From Leguminivora glycinivorella (Eukaryota; Arthropoda; Insecta; Lepidoptera; Tortricidae), in the NCBI RefSeq assembly GCF_023078275.1, contig NC_062991.1, forward strand, positions 186,001 through 250,000: a DNA stretch of 64,000 nucleotides. The letters run 5' to 3'. The notes below the pieces were generated by a model that saw only the letters and a program-made list of their open reading frames with translations, searched no databases and was not told the origin of the DNA. Shown here piece by piece: positions 45,963 through 56,000 of the stretch (within the stretch, counting starts at the first letter, position 1; every line of letters begins with the position of its first letter). The position numbers and the translations under genes are program-made.

Positions 45963-46446
45963 AAACAGAACCCGATTACAGTTATCATGTGTGAACCTTC
46001 AATGCATTTCTCACCAGGAAACTGCTACAGAAGTTCACACAATGCCTAGACCAGTAGGAAATCAGGAATATAATAAAACAATGAAGCAGGGGAATAGTTT
46101 TTAATAATTTATTTTAAAATATGTTTTATAGTTACGTAATTGGTGGTGATACTACTTAGCTTCAAAAACCAGGAAAGAACTAGTCGAAAGCGTTTAGAGA
46201 ATTACTTCTCCTAATGCGTCTTAATTATTTCAAGCGCAGTGTTTCCTACCGACAATTTTCACCACACCAACACGAGCAATAAACGAACTGTAAAAAAACA
46301 TTTCAACAATTAAATAAACATTTCCAATTCAAAATCATTACTAAAAGGTACATTCTACCAGCAGTTTAGAACTTCAATTTAAAATTTGAATCAAATTACT
46401 TTGCACTCTTATGAATAAAATGGACCTTTCTTATTAGTTCAAAGAA

Positions 46447-48604
46447 TCAAGAAAGAGAGAGAGAGAGTGTGTGTGGGTGTGGTGAAGAGAAGATGTTCAA
46501 CGATGAAACTCCTAATAGCCTTTTGAAAAGATGTGTTTGTGGATAGACACATAAGCTTTTTTTTAATCTTACAGAATATTTTTCTTTTGTCTCAGTAAGG
46601 TTTTTTATTTGTTTGGCCAAACTGCTAGCTTCCGTGAAAAATCGGGGTATGTGTCGTGGCGCGTGACCTGAAATAAATTCTGTAATATAGGAGCTGTTAG
46701 ATATCACTAGGCAGTCGTGTGGAGTTAAAAATATAAAAAACTTAAATACGGTACTAGATATTTCATATACATTACATACATTTGATGTACAAGTGTGACT
46801 AAAATAACTTAACGTCATCCAAAACTTTAAATATGTTTCTGGGCTTTATCATCCATATTAAAATAGTGCATTGTGCAACAGGGGAGGCTAGGGTGATATT
46901 GATAAGGACAACCTGGAGTGAATTATAGACACGAGACTGTTTCTATACTGTGTAGGTACCTATAGCTTAATAGTCAAATTCTCTCAGTGCAACGAAAATG
47001 CTTGACATGATGGTATTTATTTTTCTTATCCCTCTTTTAGGAATAAAATGGTATGATGTAGTACTCGTTCAGTACACGTAGATGCAAGAAGACCTTTTAG
47101 CAGCAAATGTGATGAAAAATACACATTATGTTATTGATATTACTATATAGAATAAACTTATTTCAACTGACCTGAAGTTGACGGCTGAGAACTGACATCA
47201 GTGATGTTCCTCAAAGGGGCTCTGGGTATTTGATCATCTTGCATCGGTTCTTGAATATTGCTAGCAAATTGCAGCGATGCGGTTTGCTTGCTTATCAATT
47301 CCTGAAATACATATACATAATATATTTAACTAATTTAATGCTGAAATATTAGTACTTAAACAGTAATGTTATAAGAATTGAATATAACTAGGTAAATGTA
47401 AGAGGCAACGGGTAAATATTACCCTAATGTACCCTAATAAAAACAATTTTTCCACTTTTTCAGTGTGATTGCTGGAATTGCAATAGCACTGACCAAGTCG
47501 AGTCTAGTCTTCCAGATGAAGTATTCTAGTTTTTGTCAAAGTGAATACATAATATATTATTGATACTACTATATAGAATCAACTACATTTGACTGACCTG
47601 AAGCTGACGGCTGAGATCTGAGATTAGTAGCCGCCGTGGGGGTACTGATTGGTGATGTTCCTCAAAGGGGCTCTGGGTACTTGATCATCTTGCATTGGTT
47701 CTTGAACATTGATTGGAAATTGCAGCAATGTGGTTTGCTTATCAATTCCTGAAAAAAATATACATATAAATATATTCAATTTAATTCCGAAATATTAGAC
47801 AACCATATAAATCATATAATAAAGTATATTCAATTAAAGCTATAAATTAAAAAAATAAATGAATGCTCCACGACTCTTCTCTTTCGGAACAGACTAGACA
47901 TAAGAACAAAAATCTATGCTCACACAAATAAATACCAATACCGGGATTTGAATCCAGGACCGCAGCTTTGCAGGTAGGATTAACACCTGATAGGCCAGAC
48001 CAGTCATCAAATGTTAAATTATTATTGTAACATCTTAAATTTAAAAGCTAAAACTTACCATACCCCAAGACCTCAATAGAGAAATGGGTAAAACGGAGCC
48101 TTCCGCTTGAAGTATTATATTTTTTCTTAAAGTGAGTATGACACAGTTTTCCATTGCTAACACATCACTGCCATTAGAAGAAGAAACCAGTCAGGCTCAA
48201 TAATTGGATTGGGTCATTGGTGAAGAATCATATTATCTAATCCTGAAAAAAAACATACAGATTGTATTTTGATAGGTCTTATTGGAACTTCATAGATTTG
48301 CGAAAATACATACTGAATGCGAGCAAATTTGGAGCAAGTGGTAATTTTTATAAACTATTTTTATATGGCAATAGATCCCTTTGCTATTCAGGATAAAAGG
48401 CTTTTATGAGACAAAGAAATCAAATTCCGGCCTCAAATCGAAAAACTTTCCCCTACTATTTTGTATCAGTTTCATAAGTGAAGTGAATTTCAACGAGGTC
48501 AGACTTTTATTCTAGATTTATGTATTATACTCGTAGCTAGAAAAGATGAAATACTTACGCGTTTTACCGCAATTAAGTACACAACACACAGCACTTATAA
48601 CCAT
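46447..48604 (-). CDS. THAP-like zinc-finger protein, split gene, possibly decaying
   Basis: Minus-strand exons inferred from splice sites. Exon 1, 48604-48559 (16 residues, CCVLNCGKT, donor GTAAGT), looks like the start of a C2CH THAP domain. 48242-48059 has acceptor ttttttcag and donor GTAAGT, with a start-capable frame from 48154 (MENCVILTLRKN). Then 47301-47172 (ELISKQ...QPSTS, donor GTCAGT) and 46667-46447 (HAPRHIPRFF... to a TGA). The last three join in phase as 148 residues; the last has a Lys/Glu-rich, coiled-coil-like stretch. Exon 1 (phase 1) does not join the second exon in frame without a stop, so the middle of the THAP domain is missing, in an exon I could not find, or destroyed. 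Family assignment rests mainly on exon 1. It lies antisense inside the proposed first scramblase intron. Confidence 0.4.
47598..47748 (-). pseudogene. Duplicated, frameshifted copy of the THAP-like exon
   Basis: A tandem copy of the exon at 47172-47301 with its own acceptor (tttttttcag) and donor (GTCAGT). The surrounding intron is also duplicated, about 430-450 bp apart. It lacks four bases (one aagc of a doubled aagcaagc) and has an extra cagtacccccacggcggcta block near the end, so the frame used by the other copy meets a stop. Either a dead exon or an alternative that would truncate the protein. Confidence 0.6.
47915..48010 (-). mobile_element. tRNA-derived SINE, 5' fragment, minus strand
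   Basis: Minus strand: tggcctatcaggtgtt..., a mutated B-box (ggattcaaatcccgg) and tatttatttgtgtgagcat. Lies in the intron between the THAP-like exons. Confidence 0.65.
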
Positions 48605-48759
48605 TGTTACGACAAACGAATCTAACGAGCAAATCAAAATCCGTTGAGCAGAGCCGGTATATTCACAAAAAGCAGATTTATCGGAGTCCAGGGCAAGCAC
48701 AGTCGTTGTATAGTTCAACATCATAATTTTAAAGTTCTTTCTAGCAAAGCAAAGCATCG

Positions 48760-49152
48760 AACATCACAAGAAAGTGAAGAATTGAAATAATGGCGTGGCG
48801 GCTTTGAAAAAAAAAACATTCCGTTCCATGCCTCTTTTTTAAAGTTTATCATAAAAGTTTCGCACCTTCAGATTTTAAAACGGACCAATTTAAGAACAAA
48901 AACTTTAGATAATATTTGTTTTTTTTTTGTTAATTATAATTAATAACATTTTAAAAGGCTAATTAAAAATAATACAACATTATTTTTGTCATATCTTTTA
49001 TTTTGTTAATTGCGCGTAACGGAAACATGGAATTGGTATCACAGATTAGACAGGAATTTATAGAATAATTCAATTGTTTTTCGCGCCCTCTATTGTCGTG
49101 TTCCCCAAGTATATCCAAAGTACATCGGATTTACTATTTCCTTTGAGTGAAA
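48760..49152. other. Region upstream of the THAP-like gene
   Basis: AT-rich DNA with no recognised repeat. It would include the minus-strand gene's promoter; no clear TATA box or initiator was identified. Confidence 0.35.
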
Positions 49153-49553
49153 ACACCGTGGTTGTAACTCCATACATCAGTAAATGCGTGTTATTTGTAT
49201 AGACATAGTTAAGTGACATCTAGCGACAATCACGCGTCAAATAGCGTGAATTATCAGTGCCACTACTCGATACTAGGTGTCACAGTGTCTCGTCTGCCAA
49301 AAATTACAAGCAAAAGGAATCGAAAACAGAATACTGATTATTACTATTGTAATATTAGCTAAAAATTGTGAGCATTAGACTCTTCGTTCGTTGCATTGCA
49401 ATATCTATTGACAAGTAGCAGTACTGATAATTTACACTAGTTGACGCGTGATTGACACGTGATTGTCGCTAGATGTCACTTAACTATACACTAACTCAAC
49501 AAACTAACTATACAAATAACTCGCATTTACTGATGTAGTGTATAACAACCCTG
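49153..49553. mobile_element. 400-bp foldback element
   Basis: The left arm (49153-49270) and right arm (49420-49553) are imperfect inverses: catcagtaaatgcg...ttatttgtatag and ttaagtgacatctagcgaca occur in both, inverted. The internal 150 bp is unique. Arms over 100 bp long with about 80% pairing. Confidence 0.7.
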
Positions 49554-49557
49554 CTAA

Positions 49558-49690
49558 GTGCGTTTTCACATTATCCGATCCGATATCGGATGTAGTAGAA
49601 AGGATTTCAAAGGCAAAAATCAAAGACAGCGGCTTAATATGGGATATCGGTCCTACATCCAATATCGGATCGGATAATGTGAAAACGCAC
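49558..49690. mobile_element. gatccgatatcgg MITE, copy 3, with TAA target duplication
   Basis: gtgcgttttcacattatccg at both ends (inverted). Directly flanked by TAA on each side (49555-49557 and 49691-49693). A three-base TWA duplication is what PIF/Harbinger-type transposons leave; that class assignment is inference. Confidence 0.85.
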
Positions 49691-49879
49691 TAAAAGTGGC
49701 ACTGAACGGTTTCATGTGCTCCTCATACTCCCTTTGGAAATACATTCGTGAGTTTATACCTTACGTAATGTGAAAGAAGTGCGAAATCTTGGATTATGAT
49801 CAAGGGGCATTTCAGGTTTTTTTTTCAATTATTTAATTCTGTGGCTAAGTTGCTACGAGTATACTTTTTTAAAATTCAG

Positions 49880-50029
49880 ATATCAAAAGAAGTCATCGAG
49901 CTGACGGAAGCATCAGCAGCCTTCGGCATCCAAGACCTGGCCGGCGTGGAGAAGCTGATGATCACCAAGAAGGTGGCCATGAAGCAACTCCTCAGCCTGC
50001 AGAGCCAGCGGAGCCGGTACATCATCAAG
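49880..50029 (+). CDS. Scramblase gene, exon 1 of the core
   Basis: Acceptor aaaattcag, 50 codons, donor AAG/GTACAT, phase 0 at both ends. Encodes ISKEVIELTEASAAFGIQDL onward; GIQDLAGVEKLMITKKVAMK aligns with the GLEYL...IHQQ region of animal scramblases. Confidence 0.85.
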
Positions 50030-53000
50030 GTACATCTTCAAATAATACTTATACAGGAAAGATACCTACTGGTTTCTTTCAACCCCTTAAGTAAGCAAGT
50101 AAAATATTATTTTCATCACATTAGCTGTTTAAAGGTCTCATTGCAGATGTGTACTGAAGAATAATGTACTATTTTATTCCCAAAGGCCTTCTTATAACTC
50201 TCTCCAGCCAGCGGCTGTCGCGAGTTATTGACACTTGTTGACAAAATGCCCCTTACCTCCCTTGTTGCACGATATACTATTATTGCACCACAAAGATAAC
50301 CGAATTACATTACGGTCCTGTTGCACAGGAACTACAATTGCCAGCAATTTACATGCCATTGCCGCGTTTGTTTCATATGCACCACAGAACTAAATCAAGA
50401 TAGAAGGAAAAAGTGTATCTACTTCGCGTGCGAAAAAGTTAAATAGCGAGCAACATTGTTCGCCGCGCAAGTCAGTCTGCTCCCGACCGCTGCCCGCGAG
50501 TGACATACAGTGAAAAATACAAAATGGGTCGGTATTCGATAATTAACTGTTCAAACACCACCAATAAAAGCAAGGGTGTTAAACAAAGTGTTTCCTATCA
50601 TCGGTAATAAGTACCATTTGTCCTAAAATATTTTTTATTAAATAAAAAATACGATTTTCCTATTTTTATCATCAAAACATTAGCTGACGTACGGCCGTCA
50701 AACTAGTTTTCCATTGCGGCTTTAATTTGACGAGTCCGACTTGGCGTGCGTTTAAAACAAGCGATCTAAAAATAGGCTATTCAAACTGTCGAGACAAAGT
50801 GAAGGTAGATTTATTATTTTGTCCGTCGAACTCACGTCGAACTTAAGAATAGTGGTGCACCACGGAACTATATCGTCATGTGTGCTGCGATTTCCTTATT
50901 CGATTTAAATCGATTTTGCGAAGCAGTGGAAATTATAATTATGTTTTTATATTGTTATGAAACTATACATATAAAGTACGAGTGAAAAGTAAATTTAACT
51001 TTAAAATAGGTTACAGTTACGGTATTAACGTTGAATTTGTGGTCGGCAGAAAAACAAATACAAACATAATACGCTCTATATTTATTATGAATAAAAATAA
51101 CTCTAAAAATGTGTTAATGGTTAATTATATTTACATATTACTAAAAGTTGTAACAAATAACATGAGGATAATGCTGTGAGTACATGGTCGATTTTCTTAA
51201 AAATATTACGAAATATTAACTAGTATTAATACCTACCTACTAAAATCTTTGTTCCTGGCCTTAGGCAAATTATATACCTACTAGTGAATTGTTTGTCATC
51301 ACACGAATACAGGTATATACTTACTTCATTTCACAACGAAGATGAACATCCGATATTTTTAACTTCGGCGGGCATCCCGCACGCAACCTCCACAATCGAT
51401 CGAATGGGTTACGCGGCGACAACGTTCCCATCACTAAAGTACACTCGTGACGTCATAGGCTCGACACAAAACGTTACATATAAACTCATTTGTATATGCT
51501 TTGTGGAGGTTAGTGAAAACTTGTAGTAAGAAAGCAGCCATACAAGCGTATCATGGCTATGTTGGCTCCATACTTAGGTACGCTATTATTTTATGGGGAA
51601 ATTCGCACCATGCAATCCGAGCACTGATAGCTCAGAAGCAATGCATCAGGGCAATATGTGATGTTGATATTATGACATCTTGCAGACCTCTGTACAAAGA
51701 CCTTATGTTAATGACAGTGCCTTGTATATATATTTACGAAATATGTTTATTTGTTAAAATGCATCCAGAACTTTTCAAGACGTATAAAGATATATGTAAT
51801 TTTAACACGAGATACCCTGACAGGCTAGCAATACCTTGCAAAAGAACAGCTTTATATAGTAAAAACACCTTTTGTATGAGTATCAAGATCTATAATAGAC
51901 TGCGTGATGATATTAAACTGTTGCCTTTGAAAACGTTTAAAGTAAAACTAAAAGCTTGGCTTGTACAACAAGCTTTCTATTCCATAGAGGAATACATGTC
52001 ATCTTTTGACTGAAGTTGGCCTTGACTATAATTGTATAGACTTAGTTTTAATTGTAGGTTAAGATATTTTTGCATGCCCGATGATGGTGAAATATGTGTT
52101 ACCTATTTATAATATTGTCTGAACAACTTTTGTACCATATTTCAAGCAAAATAAAAAATATTTCATTTCATTTCATTTCATTTCATTACACGCTCGGTTT
52201 CGCTGTTAATCGCCGAGCATTTTCCTTCTATCTTGATTTAGTTCTGTGATATGCACCAACTAACTATGGAGCAAACGCGGCAATGGTATGAAAATTGCTT
52301 GGAATTGTGTTGCCCGTGCTAAACATACATGCGGTCTTACTGCTGTAATGTAAGCGATCTCTTCCAGACTTCCAGAGGATTTAAAGAATAGAAGTTTTGA
52401 ATATGATTGTAGTGCAAGAAATTACTAAGAGTGGCACCGAAACTTATGCGTTTCATGTACTCTGCTTATTCCTTTTGGAAAGACAGGCGTGAGTTGCCGG
52501 GCTCTGACCCTAAATACAAGGATATTACAACCAACCCATCAGAAAGGGATTTTTCTCCTTTCATAGTTGTGGTGATAACATTTTTATTTTTTAAGGCTGC
52601 TGACAGCGCGCTGACTTACTCCGTGCTTGAAGAGAACACGTTAGTACATCCACTTTTTTTATACTCCTTTTCTTCTTTTCGCTTTTCCCTTGTGCAAAAC
52701 AACAAAAATACAAATAGCTATGCACGAAGAAAATAAATAACATCAAACTTGCTCACATGAATATTTATTACATAATATTTTCTTTGTCTTTTTGTAGCCT
52801 TAACAATTGTTTTATCAGTTGGTGGCTCGGGTTCCTCTGCTACGGCCTTCGCCCCTGCCAGCTCAAGATCCTGAACAAGGCTGGAGAAGAAGTCATCAGA
52901 ATCCTGAGACCCTTCGCCTTCACCACCAGAGTCACGCCGTGCCAGCTGCAGCGGATGCAGGTATATGTAGCCAGCTGGCAGCTGTGACTAGCTCAAGAGG

Positions 53001-56000
53001 AACAGGGCTGGAGAAGAAGTCATCAGGATCCTGAGAGACCTTTTACCTTCACCACCAGGGTCACGCCGTGCCAGCTGCAGCGGATGCAGGTATAATGTAG
53101 CCAGCAGGTGGCTGTGACTAGCTCAAGAGGAACAGGGCTGGAGAAGAAGTCATCAAGATCCTGAGAGACATTTTGCCTTCACCGCCAGGGTCACGCCAGC
53201 TACAGCGTATAATGTAGCCAGCTGGTAGATGATCCCATCATCTCATCCTTCCACCTTCAATAAGTAGGTAAAAGAAAGCAGCAACACAAGTAATGATAAC
53301 CAACCAACGGTCTTACCGATAAAAAGCGATCTCTTTTAGATAAACCTTTAGGTGGTTGGTCGTACCCAGGGGGCGCTATGGCCACAAGCGTTCAGTAACT
53401 AATGCAATTATTTGATTTGGGCCGCCGTGAACCAAATGGCCGAATGGCTCAGGCCCGATAGCAGTGGACGCTGGTTCAATTCCATACCAACATTGGCAAC
53501 TCGAGGACTAACATGATGAAAAGATGAAGTGTGTCTGGGCTTCATATTTGTCCCTTCTCATTGTCTCAGGTATTTTGCGAGTTCATACTTTTGCTACTTG
53601 CTACTTACGATTAGTGGTAACTCAATAAACACTGATCATTGGTTTAAACAGGTCAAATGCGAAGGCCAGACACTCTTCCCCTTATGACACACTCACTCGT
53701 CTTGACCCGGATATAATGTACTTATGCATCTCGGTTATAGGAACATTTGACTGATCTATGTGTTTCCTTGGGCAGGTATACTCTCCCCCGGACAAACTGA
53801 TCGGCACCATCGAGCAGATTTGGACCCCCGTGAAGCCGTGCTACTTCATCAAGGGTCCGGATGGAGAGAACCTCTTCTCCGTGCAAGGTCTGTGCCAGGG
53901 AAATGGAGTATAGTAGCTTATTGTGGAGTATAGACACAGTACAGCAGATCTGGACCCCGTAAAGCGAGAGGACCTCTTCTCCGTGCAAGTTCTGTACCAG
54001 AGAGATGAAGTGTAGCGGCTTATTGTGGAGTATAGAATAAACGCAATACAGCAGCTCTGGACACCGTGGAACTGTGCTACTCCATCAAGGGACCGGATGG
54101 AGAGGACCTGTTCTGCGTCATCTGCGTGCAAGGTTAAGTAGTCATACTGATTAATTTTAGTGCCTTGACTACTTGGCCTTTCTTGTTCCTTGGTCAGATT
54201 ACCAAGTGGATTAGTGGAGCCCATGATCTATGAAAGGAGATACATTTAATGTGGTAAATAACTGTCATACTGCCGATACAAGGGCATAATCTTGATAAGA
54301 CACAAAGTTGGAAGTACTTCCCCAAACTTTGTTGAAAAAATTTAGCCCAATTTTTCACTTGCTCGTCGATATTACGAGTATTAATAAAATAATTATTGCC
54401 CCCTTGTACTAGTAAAACAAATAACTATTTATGTGTGTTTTCATTTCATTTTCAAACTTTTTCACCCAGGGCCGTCTAACACACTGGGCATCTACCGCGA
54501 CCTTCACTTCGATATCGTAGGGCCCGCGGGCGTACGGGTTGGCAGCACCTGGAAACGCTGGAGGGGGCTCGCGCATGCGCTGTTCCGCTCGCCAACTTTA
54601 GACAAGTATGTGTTAGAGCAGGACGGCACGACACTCTGGTCGGCAGCACCTGGAAACGCTGGAGCGGGCTCGCGCATGCGCTGTTCCGCTCGCCAACATT
54701 AAACAAGTATGTGTTAGAGCAGGACGGCACGACACTCTGGTCGGCAGCACCTGGAAACGCTGGAGCGGGCTCGCGTATGCGCTGTTCCGCTCGCCAACAT
54801 TAGACAAGTATGTGTTAGAGCAGGACGGCACGACACTTTGGTCGGCAGCACGTGGAAGCGCTGGAAGGAGCTCGCGCATGCGCTGTTCCGCTCCCTCACG
54901 CTGAATAAGTATGTGTTAGAGTAGGACGGCATGGTCTTATATCTGTGGTGGCCCTTACGGATACACTTCGACCCATAGGGATCTTTTGTGCAATCACCCC
55001 CCTACGATCCTAAGATCCTTCAGGCTGTTCATTCAATGTTCATTGAACAGCCTGAAGGATCTTAGGATCGTAGGGGGGGAGATCGTGTCACCTCCACGTG
55101 TCTAATGATGAGGCTCATGGTAAAAATCTCGATTTGCTACGTTGTGGCACTTGTGGCACACTCTCCTATTTTTAACCGCCTTCCAAATCTCAAGGGAAGG
55201 GGTTCTCAATTCGTCTGTTTTTTTTTTTAAATGTTTGTTCCTCGATATCTCCTTCGTTACTAGACCGATTTTGAAAATTTTTTTTTTATTGAATGTATAT
55301 GCATACAGATTGGTCCCATTTTTCTCAGAACCCAGTTCTGGTGGTGGGATCCTGGAGAAATCGAGGGAACTCCTCAAATCTGAAAGGCATACATATGGTG
55401 ATTTTTGTGTTTTTAAGGGAACAGCATGCATTTACGTACGGAACAGTGACATTTGGTGCATTGGAACTCCTGATTATGGTCAGAATGGAACTCCTCAAAT
55501 TTGAACGGCACACTTATAGTGACTTTGGTATTTTTATAAGAACAGCATGCACTTACGTCCAGAACAGTGACATATGGTGCAGTGGAACTGCTGATGATGG
55601 TCAGAACGGAACTCCTCAAATCTGAACGGCACACTTATAGTGACTTTGGTATTTTTATAAGAACAGCATGCACTTACGTCCAGATCAGTGACATTTGGTG
55701 CAGTGGAACTGCTGATGAAGAGTGAGCCGCCCCTGGTTAGAGTTCCGTTCTGATAATCATTCTCATCTGTAAGTACTTCAGAATCATCCAAATTTCAAAA
55801 TTGGTTCAGAAATGACGGAGATATCGAATAATAAACATTAAAAAATATACAGACGAATTGATAACATAATCCAACATTTGAAAGTATCTATCACCAGAAC
55901 CCCAAAGGAAGGTGGTTTTTTTTCTTAAAAATTATTTCTGTCTATTTGAGGCGATTTCTAGTGAGATCTGTGGTTTCCTTAGCTCCTAGCATGTTTCTTC

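Noticed and set aside
45797..45988. Minus-strand frame near 45.9 kb
   Set aside because: It lies across a GC-rich-ended MITE and has no domain.
51284..51526. Upstream frame as part of the reverse transcriptase
   Set aside because: Its translation lacks reverse-transcriptase motifs and is in another frame; it is interior DNA of the surrounding element.
54476..54932. Minus-strand frames with repeated SVSRCC and CLMLASGTAHARA blocks
   Set aside because: They are the antisense of the 101-bp tandem copies of scramblase exon 5.
55142..55791. Overlapping frames on both strands with repeated units
   Set aside because: Produced by the 121-bp internal repeats of the foldback element; no domain and no splice context.
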